Shown piece after piece: positions 48,605-57,790 of a stretch of 64,000 nucleotides of DNA; position 1 is the first letter of the stretch; every line of letters begins with the position of its first letter. A model generated the notes under the pieces. It was not told the origin of the DNA. It made no database searches and saw only the letters and a program-made list of their open reading frames with translations. Source of the DNA: Afipia sp. GAS231 (GTDB taxonomy: Bacteria; Pseudomonadota; Alphaproteobacteria; Rhizobiales; Xanthobacteraceae). The translations under genes and the position numbers were made by a program. The stretch lies in assembly GCF_900103365.1 (NCBI RefSeq), contig NZ_LT629703.1, positions 1,054,001 to 1,118,000 of the forward strand, in the 5' to 3' direction.

Positions 48605-49881
48605 TTCTCCATCGCCTCATAGACCAGTTGCTTGAGCGTCCGCTGGACGCGCTGCCGTTCGGTCGGCGTCTGCTCCAGCAGCACGAACATCATCTCCTGC
48701 TTGCGGTCGATCACCATATAACAGCCGCTGGCGCCGTCCCATTTCAACTCGCCGAGCGAGCCCGGCGGCGGCGGTTTTGCGTTACCCGCATCGGTTCGCA
48801 CCGCAAGTCCCAACCCCATGCCAAAACCGTCGCCGGGGAAATAGAAATAATCCCGCTCGACACCCGAGCCCTTGCCGGCATAGTCGGTCGCCATCATCTC
48901 AAATGTCTTTGGGTTGAGGTAGATCTTGCCCTCGAAGCTGCCGCCGTTGAGCAGCATCTGCGCAAAGCGCGAAAAGTCCGCCATGGTCGACACCATGCCG
49001 CCGCTGGCGGATTCCCACTTCTGCTTCACCTCGGTCCGGTACTGGCGGCCGACGCGGAAATCGCTGTCGTTCGGCAGCGGCTGGGCCAGTCGCGCCAGCC
49101 GCTCCGGTTCAGTGACGAAGAAGCCGGTATCGACCATGCCGAGCGGGGTAAGCAGCTTTTCCTTCTCGATCTCGAACAGCGATTTTCCGGATACGATCTC
49201 CATGATCCGCGCAAGGATGTCGGTGGAATGGCCGTATTGCCAGAGCGCGCCGGGCTGGTTGTGCAGCGGCAGCTTGGCGATTCGTTCGGCGAATTCGGCG
49301 AGGTCGAAATCGCCCGCGTAGATGTTGGCGTCCTTGTAGGCCTTGCGCACCAGGCTATCGCCGTAGAAGCCATAAGTAATACCCGATGTGTGCCGCATCA
49401 GGTCGAGCACCGTCATCGGGCGGGTTTGCGGCACCAGTTCGAGCGTCTTGGTGCCGTCCTCGGCCTTCTTCTCGACGCCGACTTTGGTGTCGGCGAACGA
49501 GGGAATGTATTTTGCGACGGGATCATCGAGCTTGAGCTTGCCGTCCTGGATCAGCTCCATCGCGACAACCGAGGTGATCGCCTTGGTCAGCGACGACAGG
49601 CGGAAGATGGTCTTGTCCGTGATCGGCGCCTTCGACACCGTGTCCTGCGTGCCGAAGATCTCGTGATAGACCGGCTTGCCGCGCTGCTGGATCAGGACGT
49701 CGGCGCCGGAAATCTTGCCGGTCGCGACCTCGTTCTTGAAGAACTCCGTGACCTTCGCGAGCTTCTCCGGATTGAAATGCGCTCCGGGCGGAATATCGAA
49801 GGTGCCTTCGGCACACACCGCGGGCGCAGCCAGCAACAGCGCGCCAGCGGCCAGCGCGCGCAACATATGACGAGAATTCAT
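48601..49881 (-). CDS. Exported serine hydrolase (beta-lactamase class C/esterase family)
   Basis: A 426-residue protein with a signal peptide (MNSRHMLRALAAGALLLAAP, cleavage near CAE). The S-x-x-K motif is SSLTK (about residues 95-99), the tyrosine motif YGHS replaces YxN, and the third motif is not a clear KTG. This composition fits esterase EstB-like or D-aminopeptidase-like enzymes rather than a resistance beta-lactamase. ATG 49881 with GGGAGGGG upstream. It shares a CTAG with the convergent upstream neighbour's stop. Confidence 0.9.
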   Translation of the reverse strand: MNSRHMLRALAAGALLLAAPAVCAEGTFDIPPGAHFNPEKLAKVTEFFKNEVATGKISGADVLIQQRGKPVYHEIFGTQDTVSKAPITDKTIFRLSSLTKAITSVVAMELIQDGKLKLDDPVAKYIPSFADTKVGVEKKAEDGTKTLELVPQTRPMTVLDLMRHTSGITYGFYGDSLVRKAYKDANIYAGDFDLAEFAERIAKLPLHNQPGALWQYGHSTDILARIMEIVSGKSLFEIEKEKLLTPLGMVDTGFFVTEPERLARLAQPLPNDSDFRVGRQYRTEVKQKWESASGGMVSTMADFSRFAQMLLNGGSFEGKIYLNPKTFEMMATDYAGKGSGVERDYFYFPGDGFGMGLGLAVRTDAGNAKPPPPGSLGELKWDGASGCYMVIDRKQEMMFVLLEQTPTERQRVQRTLKQLVYEAMEN

Positions 49882-49923
49882 CGGACCCCTCCCAGGAACT
49901 CACGGGAGAGTGTAGCGGCGGTG

Positions 49924-50478
49924 TCAGTCGGCACAAGGGCTGCCGAACCCGGCCAAAGCCGCTTCATGCAGCCGGCCGCTGTCGCGGGAAAAGCAGCAGA
50001 ACACCACGCGCGTCACATCAGGCGCTGCAGCCAGCGCCTCGGCGACGGCGGCAACCGCGAGGCCGGCCGCACGATCGGCGGGGAAGTGATAGACGCCGGT
50101 GGAGATTGCAGGGAAAGCTACCGACGACAGCGCGTTGGCCTGACACAGTTCGAGCGCGCGGCGATAGCAGGAAGCAAGCAGTTGATCCTCGCCGCCGCCA
50201 CCGCCGTGCCAGACCGGCCCGACGGCATGAATCACGTGCTTGGCCTGCAGCCGGTATCCGTTGGTGATCTTGGCATCACCGGTCGCACAGCCACCAAGCG
50301 TGCGGCATTCGGCAAGCAGTTCGGGCCCGGCGGCCCGATGGATCGCGCCATCGACGCCGCCGCCGCCGAGCAGAGACGAATTCGCCGCGTTGACGATGGC
50401 GTCAACGCGCAGTGTAGTGATGTCGGCAACAACGACTTCCAGCCGCGCCTTGCCGAGCTGGCGCGCGGTGCCGCTCAG
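49924..50478 (-). CDS. Macro-domain (ADP-ribose-binding) protein, non-standard start
   Basis: Macro domain of the O-acetyl-ADP-ribose deacetylase type. The conserved parts VDAIVNAANSSLLGGGGVDG, IHRAAGPELLAECR, HVIHAVGPVWHGG and AFPAISTGVYHFP are all intact. The frame needed for the first half contains no ATG, GTG or TTG; the likely start is CTG 50478, three bases after the glutaredoxin stop (50483-50481), giving about 184 residues. A GTG at 50235 would remove half the domain. Translation is probably coupled to grxD. The protein should remove or bind ADP-ribose groups. Confidence 0.8.
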   Translation of the reverse strand: MSGTARQLGKARLEVVVADITTLRVDAIVNAANSSLLGGGGVDGAIHRAAGPELLAECRTLGGCATGDAKITNGYRLQAKHVIHAVGPVWHGGGGGEDQLLASCYRRALELCQANALSSVAFPAISTGVYHFPADRAAGLAVAAVAEALAAAPDVTRVVFCCFSRDSGRLHEAALAGFGSPCAD

Positions 50479-50480
50479 GC

Positions 50481-50813
50481 TTAGGCCGCAGCGTTGACGC
50501 TGACGCCCTTGTCGGCGAACAGCTGCTGCAATTCGCCGGCCTGGAACATCTCGCGGATGATGTCGCAGCCGCCGACGAACTCGCCCTTGACGTAAAGCTG
50601 CGGAATGGTCGGCCAGTTCGAATAGGTCTTGATGCCATCGCGCAGGTCGGCGGATTCAAGAACGTTCAGGCCCTTGTAGCCGACGCCGACGTGATCGAGG
50701 ATCTGGACCACCTGGCCCGAGAAACCGCACTGCGGAAACTGCGGCGTACCCTTCATGAACAGCACGACGTCGTTCGACTTCACTTCATTGTCGATGAATT
50801 GCTCGATGCTCAT
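50481..50813 (-). CDS. grxD: Monothiol glutaredoxin (Grx4/GrxD type)
   Basis: A 110-residue monothiol glutaredoxin that binds a [2Fe-2S] cluster with BolA and acts in iron-sulfur delivery and iron sensing. The CGFS active site is at C29 (PQCGFSGQ), with TPIPQ-type [19 protein letters not shown]. The ATG at 50813 has AAGGAA upstream; in-frame ATG 50819 is possible. The macro-domain gene follows directly. BolA is encoded at 55418, separated by ergothioneine and other genes. Confidence 0.96.
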   Translation of the reverse strand: MSIEQFIDNEVKSNDVVLFMKGTPQFPQCGFSGQVVQILDHVGVGYKGLNVLESADLRDGIKTYSNWPTIPQLYVKGEFVGGCDIIREMFQAGELQQLFADKGVSVNAAA

Positions 50814-51106
50814 CTTCATTTCCTTTTGGGGCACCGCCCCCTGCCGCTAAGCCTGATGGGCCGATTTAACCCGCTTACTGGCTATATATGTAGCCCAAAC
50901 CTTTGTGCATCCAAAGTAAAATGGCGGGGAGCTGGCATGCGCGGGCCCCGGTCCACAGCCCCGGGCGGGACCGGCCATCATCTGACGGCCTCAATATCAT
51001 GCCCCGGGGAGGCTTTTATCCCGGACCGGAACCCCTATCTAGGACGGACTGTCCGCCAGGAACCAGTTCGCCAGAGAAACGTTCTCTCCCTCGACCGGAG
51101 ACACCA

Positions 51107-52360
51107 GTGACGAAATCAGTATCCGCCGCGGCCTTGTCGGCCACATCAGCCCCGTCACTTTTCTCCGATTCCGGCAGCCTCGCCCAGAATCTGGTCGAGG
51201 CTTATCTCGCCGTCCGGGACGAAACCGAGCGCCGGGCGGCTCCCCTGAGCCCCGAAGACCAGCTGATCCAGTCGATGCCGGACGCGAGCCCGGCGAAATG
51301 GCACCGCGCCCATACCACCTGGTTCTTCGAGCAGTTCCTGCTCGGCGAGCACTGTCCGGGCTACCAGCCGTTTCACCCCGACTACGCCTTCCTGTTCAAC
51401 TCCTATTACGTCAGCGCCGGACCGCGGCACGCCCGCCACCAGCGCGGCCATCTGACCCGCCCGAGTGCCGACGAGGTCACCGCCTATCGCCGCCATGTCG
51501 ACGCCGCGGTGGTGAAATTCTTCCAGACCGCCGATCAGGAGACGCTTTCGAAACTGGCCCCCCTGGTGGAAGTCGGCCTCAATCACGAACAGCAGCATCA
51601 GGAATTGATGCTGACCGACATCCTGCACGCCTTTGCGCAGAACCCGATCCCGCCGGCCTACGATCCGGCGTGGCGTTTCCCGGCATCGCACCGAACGGTT
51701 GAGGAATGGGTCGCCCTCACCGAGGGCATTCACAGCGTCGGCCACGCCGACGACAGCTTTCATTTCGACAATGAAAAGCCGGCGCATCGCGCGCTGGTCG
51801 GCCCGGTCAGGCTTGCCCGCAACCTCGTCACCAATGCCGAATGGCTCGCCTTCATGAAGGATGGCGGCTACGGCACGGCGACGCTGTGGCTGATGGACGG
51901 CTTTGCGGTGGTCAACAACGAAGGCTGGGAGGCGCCCGGCCACTGGCGCCAGATCGACGGCGAATGGCGGATCATGACGCTCGGCGGCCTGCAGCCGATC
52001 GACCTGGCCGCCCCGGTCAACCATGTCAGCTATTACGAGGCCGACGCGTTCGCACGTTGGGCCGGCAAGCATCTGCCAACCGAGATGGAATGGGAAGTCG
52101 CCGCCCGCGCCGGCCAGTTGAACGATGCCTTCGGCATCGTCTGGCAGTGGACCCGCAGCTCCTACTCGCCCTACCCCGGCTACCGCGCCATCGAAGGCGC
52201 GCTCGGGGAATACAACGGCAAGTTCATGGTCAACCAGTTGGTGCTGCGTGGCTCGTCGCCCGTAACACCCGCCGGCCACAGCCGTATTACCTATCGCAAC
52301 TTCTTTTATCCGCACCACCGCTGGCAATTTACAGGGTTACGCCTCGCCGACTACGTCTGA
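51107..52360 (+). CDS. egtB: Ergothioneine synthase EgtB (iron-dependent sulfoxide synthase)
   Basis: A non-heme iron enzyme that oxidatively joins gamma-glutamylcysteine or cysteine to hercynine. The protein is 417 residues from GTG 51107 (GGAG upstream). The DinB-like half has the iron ligands in KWHRAHTTWFFEQF and HEQQHQELM. The formylglycine-generating-enzyme-like half ends RITYRNFFYPHHRWQFTGLR. It is followed by egtD after 47 bp. No egtC is adjacent, consistent with use of cysteine directly or a two-gene pathway; PLP lyase EgtE is also not nearby. Confidence 0.95.
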   Translation: MTKSVSAAALSATSAPSLFSDSGSLAQNLVEAYLAVRDETERRAAPLSPEDQLIQSMPDASPAKWHRAHTTWFFEQFLLGEHCPGYQPFHPDYAFLFNSYYVSAGPRHARHQRGHLTRPSADEVTAYRRHVDAAVVKFFQTADQETLSKLAPLVEVGLNHEQQHQELMLTDILHAFAQNPIPPAYDPAWRFPASHRTVEEWVALTEGIHSVGHADDSFHFDNEKPAHRALVGPVRLARNLVTNAEWLAFMKDGGYGTATLWLMDGFAVVNNEGWEAPGHWRQIDGEWRIMTLGGLQPIDLAAPVNHVSYYEADAFARWAGKHLPTEMEWEVAARAGQLNDAFGIVWQWTRSSYSPYPGYRAIEGALGEYNGKFMVNQLVLRGSSPVTPAGHSRITYRNFFYPHHRWQFTGLRLADYV

Positions 52361-52407
52361 ATTTCCGCAGATCGAGCCGCGCCGGAAAGCGCGTTCAGGA
52401 GAGTATC

Positions 52408-53391
52408 ATGAATGTGCATGCCACCGCTTTGACCCAAGTGTTGCCCCAAGTGCAGCCGTTCGACGAAGCGACCTCGGCCTTCGCCGGCGACGTGATCGGC
52501 AACCTGTCGCAGCATCCCAAGCGGCTGTCGCCGAAATACTTCTATGACGCCACGGGATCGGAACTGTTCGAGCAGATCACGGTACTCCCCGAATATTATC
52601 CGACCCGCACCGAGCTCGGCATTTTACGCAGCCGTGGCGACGAGATTGCCGCGATCATCCCGAAGGGCGCGGCGCTGGTCGAATTCGGCGCAGGTGCCAC
52701 GACCAAGGTCCGGCTGCTGCTGGAGCGCTGCGAGTTCGGCGCCTATGTCCCAGTCGATATCTCCGGCGATTTCCTCAAGGGTCAGGCCGATGCGTTGCGC
52801 AAGGATTTTCCCGATCTCGCGGTTTATCCGGTCGCTGCCGACTTCACCGCACCGTTTGCGCTGCCGGCCGAGATCGCTGATATGCCGAAGGTCGGCTTCT
52901 TTCCGGGATCGACGCTCGGCAATTTCGAACCGCATGAAGCCCAGGCCTTCCTGAGCAGCGCCCGCGAGATTCTTGGGCAAGGCGCACAGATGGTCATCGG
53001 CGTCGATCTCGAAAAGAACGAGCGCGTGCTTTACGATGCCTACAACGATGCCGCCGGCGTCACCGCCCGCTTCAATCTCAATGTGCTGGTCCGCATCAAC
53101 CGCGAGCTCGGTGGAAATTTCGACATTTCCGGTTTCATGCATCGCTCGATCTACAATCGCGAGCGTCATCGCATCGAAATGCACCTGATCGCCAAAAAGG
53201 CGCAGTCGGTGAGGATCCTCGGGCAGAATTTCTCGTTCCGCCCCGGCGAAAGCATCCACACCGAGTCGAGCTATAAATACAGCCTCGAACGCTTCACCGC
53301 GCTGGCGCGCCAATCAAGCTGGTCGGTCCGCTCGTCCTGGACCGACGACGAACGGATGTTTTCCGTCCACGCGCTGGTGGCCGAGGGTTAA
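52408..53391 (+). CDS. egtD: Histidine N-alpha-methyltransferase EgtD
   Basis: SAM-dependent enzyme that trimethylates histidine to hercynine, the first step of ergothioneine synthesis. The protein is 327 residues. SAM-binding VEFGAGATTKVRLLL and YVPVDIS, and the histidine-pocket segment GVTARFNLNVLVRIN, are characteristic. The ATG at 52408 has AGGAGAG upstream. It forms an operon with egtB. Ergothioneine protects against oxidative stress. Confidence 0.96.
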   Translation: MNVHATALTQVLPQVQPFDEATSAFAGDVIGNLSQHPKRLSPKYFYDATGSELFEQITVLPEYYPTRTELGILRSRGDEIAAIIPKGAALVEFGAGATTKVRLLLERCEFGAYVPVDISGDFLKGQADALRKDFPDLAVYPVAADFTAPFALPAEIADMPKVGFFPGSTLGNFEPHEAQAFLSSAREILGQGAQMVIGVDLEKNERVLYDAYNDAAGVTARFNLNVLVRINRELGGNFDISGFMHRSIYNRERHRIEMHLIAKKAQSVRILGQNFSFRPGESIHTESSYKYSLERFTALARQSSWSVRSSWTDDERMFSVHALVAEG

Positions 53392-53418
53392 GGGCCCGGC
53401 CATCATGATCGGTGGCCG

Positions 53419-53730
53419 TCACTCGATTCCACCGCCACAGGATCGGGACTTGTGACGGGCCGGCCGCGGTCTGCGGCCGGGCACGATCCGCGGCGCGGGA
53501 GATATCCAGTGGTCGGACAATCGCTCGGCATCCAGCAACCAGGCGTGAATGATCCGCCACTTATCCTGCCCTCGGGCCTGGAAATCCAGCAGCGGCGACC
53601 CTGTGTCCTGAAGTTCGTGGAAGAATTTCAGCGAGTCTTTTCCGGTGGGCCCGCCCGGATCTACCGGCCTTGATAGAATCCAGCGGTCCCACTGCTGCAA
53701 AATCAGGACTCTTGCTTCGCTTTGTTTCAT
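53419..53730 (-). CDS. Conserved-looking hypothetical protein
   Basis: A 103-residue frame starting MKQSEARVLILQQWDRWI. It has a hydrophilic middle (DSLKFFHELQ, DKWRIIHAWLLDAERL) and a basic, Pro/Arg-rich tail. Trp-rich helices suggest a small soluble domain. No signal peptide or motif was recognised. The start at 53730 is preceded only by GGGAAT. It is convergent with egtD. Similar unnamed proteins are familiar from this lineage; this is recollection, not a search. Confidence 0.6.
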   Translation of the reverse strand: MKQSEARVLILQQWDRWILSRPVDPGGPTGKDSLKFFHELQDTGSPLLDFQARGQDKWRIIHAWLLDAERLSDHWISPAPRIVPGRRPRPARHKSRSCGGGIE

Positions 53731-54005
53731 CGGCGCGTATTCCCAGCCACGGAATCCGTGGGAGCTGAGGGTGGCCGCGCTGGTCAAAGTGAAAGCATGG
53801 TATCTGCGCCGCCGCGCGCGATGACACCATGCAGGGAGAATGTGGCAGAGAATGGTTAACGATTGTTGACCATGATCGAATACGCCAGCAAATCGCTGCA
53901 TCCCTGCTGAAGTTTCCCCTCCGAAACGTCCCAATTTTGACTCCGACTCAGCCAATCCTGCCCTTACGGCTTGGCTGGGGTGAGTTCGTGCCAGGGGGTA
54001 TAAGT

Positions 54006-54203
54006 ATGGGTAAAGCGCATTTTGTGTCCGGCGATGCCGCGCGGCGAGCGGGCCAGTCCTTCGTCCATGACGACGAGGACGATGGCTGGGATACCGAAAT
54101 CAGCACCGAAACGGAGTCGCTGCTCGAGGAAAATGCCAGGCTGCGGGCGCTCGTCGTCCAGCTTTCGAGGCTCGTCCTCAAAAACGTGGTCGAGCAAAAA
54201 TAG
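54006..54203 (+). CDS. Small acidic coiled-coil protein
   Basis: A 65-residue protein starting MGKAHFVSGDAARRAG. An acidic stretch (HDDEDDGWDTEISTETE) is followed by a leucine-zipper-like helix (LLEENARLRALVVQLSRLVL). The ATG at 54006 has AGGGGG upstream. There is no membrane segment. Function unknown. It is convergent with ltrA. Confidence 0.6.
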   Translation: MGKAHFVSGDAARRAGQSFVHDDEDDGWDTEISTETESLLEENARLRALVVQLSRLVLKNVVEQK

Positions 54204-54211
54204 CTTCGGGC

Positions 54212-55390
54212 TTATTCTTCCGGCTTGGATCGCAGCGAGATCGATTCCCACACCGCGACCACGATCATGATCGCCGATGTGATGATCGACAGCATCAGCG
54301 GCGACAGCCCGCCTGCGAACCATGCCAGCACGCACAGGGCGATGATGCCGACCCCGTGCGAGAGTTGAAGAAAGCCGCGAAAGCTGTGCTTGAACAGGAT
54401 CGTTCCGGACAGGAACAGCAGCGGGCCTCCGATCGCGCTGACGACCGTCTTGAGATCGGAATAACCGGCCGGGTGCTTCAGCACCAGTTCATCGGCCACC
54501 GCCGTGACGATGATGCCGGCCACGATCGGCATGTGCAGGTAGGTATAAGCAAGCCGCGCCAGCCTGCCCGGCTCGCTCGATCTGGAAATCTGCTCGGAGC
54601 CGGCTTCGGCGCCCTTGTGGAAATAGATCCACCACATCGCAAGACTGCCGACAAAGGCCGATACGAACGCCACGACATTTTCGTCGGTCCAGGTCAGGTC
54701 GGCAAAAGTCGCCCCCGTCACGACGATGGATTCGCCGAGCGCGATGATGATGAAGCCGGCGCAGCGCTCGGCCATGTGGCCGCCCTCGACGACCCAATCC
54801 GCGATCGAGGACGCTCCGTAGCGGGGAATCCAGAACCGCACCACCGGCGAGACATATTCGATCGCGAGCGCAATCGCCCACAGCGTCAGCCGTGGATGGC
54901 CTTCCATCATCCCGCCGGCGATCCAGAACACCGCCGACACCGACAGCCAGATGGTAATGCGGATCGCATTCAAGCGCGCCGGCGGTCGCGAAGACGGCGT
55001 CACGATCCACAAGAATACCGTTTTGCCGACCTGCATCGCGGCATAGGCGATGGCGAACCACAGGCCGCGCCCGTCGAACGCCGAAGGGATCGAGGTCGAG
55101 AGCACCAGCCCACCGAGCGTCAGCGCAAACAGCAGCAGCCGAACCGGCGCCTTTTCGGGATCGAGCCAGTTGGTGATCCAGGAGGTGTAGACCCACACCC
55201 ACCACACCGCGAGAAACAGCAGCGTGACGTGCACGGCGCCCAGTGGCGTGAAGTCGGCCAGCAGTGTGTGTGAAATCTGCGTGACGGCGTAGACGAAGAC
55301 GAGGTCGAAGAACAGCTCGGCATAGGTAACGCGGCTGTGCTGGTTCGGCATGATCGGGCGCCACATCGCGCCGCGTGGATTGTCCGCCAT
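54212..55390 (-). CDS. Low-temperature requirement protein A (LtrA) family
   Basis: A 392-residue membrane protein with about twelve helices. The N-terminal signature VTYAELFFDLVFVYAVTQIS and the central GHMAERCAGFIIIALGES define the LtrA family (first linked to cold growth in Listeria). Its biochemical role is not known. ATG at 55390. It lies 27 bp after bolA in the same direction and may be co-transcribed. Confidence 0.92.
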   Translation of the reverse strand: MADNPRGAMWRPIMPNQHSRVTYAELFFDLVFVYAVTQISHTLLADFTPLGAVHVTLLFLAVWWVWVYTSWITNWLDPEKAPVRLLLFALTLGGLVLSTSIPSAFDGRGLWFAIAYAAMQVGKTVFLWIVTPSSRPPARLNAIRITIWLSVSAVFWIAGGMMEGHPRLTLWAIALAIEYVSPVVRFWIPRYGASSIADWVVEGGHMAERCAGFIIIALGESIVVTGATFADLTWTDENVVAFVSAFVGSLAMWWIYFHKGAEAGSEQISRSSEPGRLARLAYTYLHMPIVAGIIVTAVADELVLKHPAGYSDLKTVVSAIGGPLLFLSGTILFKHSFRGFLQLSHGVGIIALCVLAWFAGGLSPLMLSIITSAIMIVVAVWESISLRSKPEE

Positions 55391-55417
55391 CGGTGCGCCC
55401 TATAGCCCGCCCGCGGC

Positions 55418-55654
55418 CTAGCCCCCCGGCACTCCGGTCTGCAGCGCCAGCGCATGCAACACGCCGCCCATCTGTCCCTTGAGCGACTGATAGACGATCT
55501 GGTGTTGCTGAACGCGCGACTTGCCGCGGAAGGATTCCGAGATCACGGTCGCGGCGTAATGGTCGCCGTCGCCTGCGAGATCGCGGATCGTCACCTCGGC
55601 ATCGGGAATAGCTGCCTTGATCATCGATTCGATATCGTGGGCGTCCATCGGCAT
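55418..55654 (-). CDS. bolA: BolA-family protein
   Basis: A 78-residue BolA-like protein, partner of monothiol glutaredoxin in [2Fe-2S] binding. The BolA signature is FRGKSRVQQHQIVYQSL with the conserved metal-ligand His in QQHQIVY and a C-terminal His in LHALAL. Starts possible are ATG 55654 (chosen, GGAG upstream) or 55648. It is separated from grxD here by 4.6 kb. Confidence 0.93.
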   Translation of the reverse strand: MPMDAHDIESMIKAAIPDAEVTIRDLAGDGDHYAATVISESFRGKSRVQQHQIVYQSLKGQMGGVLHALALQTGVPGG

Positions 55655-55858
55655 CCAGCATGTCTCCGTCAGATGTTTCGAATCAGGGCAAATACTTCGA
55701 ATCAAGGCCTAGTCGCGCGACCGTGACAACCGAACCTAGCGCGTACGCTCTTCAAGGTCACCCTTTCCTGCACTATATTCCTGGTCCAGACATGTTGGAT
55801 ATGTGATATCCGGTCACGTCGTCTCGCGGCGAAATGACCGAAAAAGAGGCTGTGAGCC

Positions 55859-56218
55859 ATGAAACTGCCCGGTCCCGACCATCCGATCACGATTACGGCC
55901 AACCCGAAGCGCATCCGCGTCACCGCCGGCGGCATGGTGGTCGCCGATACCACCCATGCGCTGACCCTGAAGGAAGCGAGCTATCCGGCGGTGCAGTATT
56001 TCCCGCGCGCAGACGCCAATATGGCGCTGCTCGCCCGCACCGAGCGGACCACGCATTGCCCCTACAAGGGGGATGCCAGCTATTTCAGCATCAACGCCAA
56101 CGGCAAGAGCCTCGAGAATTCGATCTGGACCTATGAGACGCCGTTTCCGGCCATGACGGAGATCGCCGGCTACCTGGCGTTCTACCCGGACAAGGTGACG
56201 ATCGAGGAAGTGGCGTAG
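55859..56218 (+). CDS. DUF427 domain protein
   Basis: A 119-residue protein of the DUF427 (beta-tent) family. Family segments are RIRVTAGGMVVADTTHAL, YFPRADANM, CPYKGDASYF and the C-terminal GYLAFYPDKV. Some fusion members suggest nucleotide-related chemistry, but no activity is established. ATG at 55859 with GAGGCTG upstream. It is divergent from bolA. Confidence 0.93.
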   Translation: MKLPGPDHPITITANPKRIRVTAGGMVVADTTHALTLKEASYPAVQYFPRADANMALLARTERTTHCPYKGDASYFSINANGKSLENSIWTYETPFPAMTEIAGYLAFYPDKVTIEEVA

Positions 56219-56356
56219 GGTTGAATTTAGCTAAAGTTCGCTGCCTGGCTGCACTGCGAAATCCTGGCTCAACGTTTTTCCGGATTTTCCGATTGGCTCT
56301 TGCTGAATCGGGTTCCCGGTAGCAACATTCGCCGCCATCACCCTGCCGGGGGCGCC

Positions 56357-57541
56357 ATGTCATCGATTACCCAAGCCGCAACGACCACAGACGTTCACGC
56401 CGTGCCGAAAGCCAAAGCGCGCAACTTCTCGATCGATCGCGCCCGCACCTTCCTGACGCTCGTGGTCCTGCTTCACCACGCGATCATCCCCTATACCTAT
56501 TTCGGCCACACCGATCCGAAGTCTTTCTTTGGCTTCGACATGATCGTGCTCGCTACCGACAGTTTCTTCATGGCGATGTTCTTTTTCCTCTCCGGGCTGT
56601 TTGTGTGGCCGAGCATTACCCGGAAGGGGCCAGCGAACCATTTGAAGGACCGACTGCTTCGGCTTGGCCTGCCGTTCGTGATCTGCGCGTTCACGATCAT
56701 TCCGATCGCCTACTACGCCATCTCGCTGCGGCAGAATCCGGAGATCGGTTTCGCCGAGTTCTGGTGGAAGACGATTACGGTCGGCCCGTGGCCGAGCGGG
56801 CCGGTCTGGTTCCTCTGGGTCCTGTTCGGCTTCGACCTCGTTGCATGCCTGCTGTTTCGGCTGTCACCCACTATGCTCGAGCCGATCAACCGCCTGTCGC
56901 TGAACGGTCACGAGCGGCCCGGAGAATTCTTCGTCGTGATGTTTGCCGTCACGGCCGCGCTCTACGTTCCCGGGCGAATTCACTTTGGCGCCGGCAGCTG
57001 GTTCGAGTTCGGGCCGTTCTCGGTCCAGCATGGCCGCGTGCTGCTCTATGCCAGCTATTTCTTTTTCGGCGCCGGCATCGGCGTCCTGAATATGAATCGC
57101 GGGCTGTTGGCGGCAGACGGCAAGCTCGCTCAGCGTACCTGGAACTGGGTGTTGCTGGCGCTCGTTCCGTATTGCGCGATGTGGGTGCTGATCTACATCA
57201 AGCGCGAAATACTGGGAAATCCGGTGCGGCTGCCGGAATGGTACGAATCGGACTATGGATTCTGTTTCGCCCTCTTCAGCGTGGCCATCCTGTTTGTGAT
57301 CCTGGCCTACTTCCTTAGATTCAAGCAATCCGGCTGGAGCATGCTCGATCCCATGCAGGCGGACGCCTACGGCATGTTCCTGGTCCACTATCCGATCGTG
57401 CTGTGGCTGCAATACTGGCTGTTCGATTACGATCTGCCCGCGATCGTAAAAGCGCTGATCGCGTTCGTGCTCACGGTGGTGCTGAGCTGGGGGGTGACGG
57501 CCGCGCTGCGGCGGATTCCCGGCGCGAAGCGGATACTCTAA
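56357..57541 (+). CDS. Acyltransferase-3 family membrane protein
   Basis: A 394-residue integral-membrane acyltransferase (OafA/OpgC superfamily) with about ten helices. The family histidine is in LVVLLHHAIIPY (about residues 38-49) and a later arginine in DRLLRLGLP. Such proteins add acyl groups to surface glycans. The N-terminal 25 residues are cytoplasmic and polar. The ATG at 56357 has a GGGGG-containing leader. The substrate is unknown. Confidence 0.88.
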   Translation: MSSITQAATTTDVHAVPKAKARNFSIDRARTFLTLVVLLHHAIIPYTYFGHTDPKSFFGFDMIVLATDSFFMAMFFFLSGLFVWPSITRKGPANHLKDRLLRLGLPFVICAFTIIPIAYYAISLRQNPEIGFAEFWWKTITVGPWPSGPVWFLWVLFGFDLVACLLFRLSPTMLEPINRLSLNGHERPGEFFVVMFAVTAALYVPGRIHFGAGSWFEFGPFSVQHGRVLLYASYFFFGAGIGVLNMNRGLLAADGKLAQRTWNWVLLALVPYCAMWVLIYIKREILGNPVRLPEWYESDYGFCFALFSVAILFVILAYFLRFKQSGWSMLDPMQADAYGMFLVHYPIVLWLQYWLFDYDLPAIVKALIAFVLTVVLSWGVTAALRRIPGAKRIL

Positions 57542-57790
57542 GACCTCAACGTCATTCCAGGATGGTGCGCTGAATCAGGTCCGCCGCTTCGCCCAATTGG
57601 CAATTGGCTTCGTTGCAGACACCATGCGCGTGACGTCCTCGCCTCGCGATCGCTTCTCGTCACTCGGGTGCAGATCTGGAACAATTCACCCTCGCCTTCA
57701 CGGTCGTATAAAATCTGGTTGTCAGAACAAGTTCGGATCAATCGCCGTCCCCTGCTTGGGACAGCCATCCTTGAAACGAGGAACAGGCCA

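Noticed and set aside
48601..49881. Second beta-lactamase
   Set aside because: The SSLTK and YGHS motifs without a clear KTG fit esterase- or peptidase-like members of the class C fold; resistance activity cannot be claimed.
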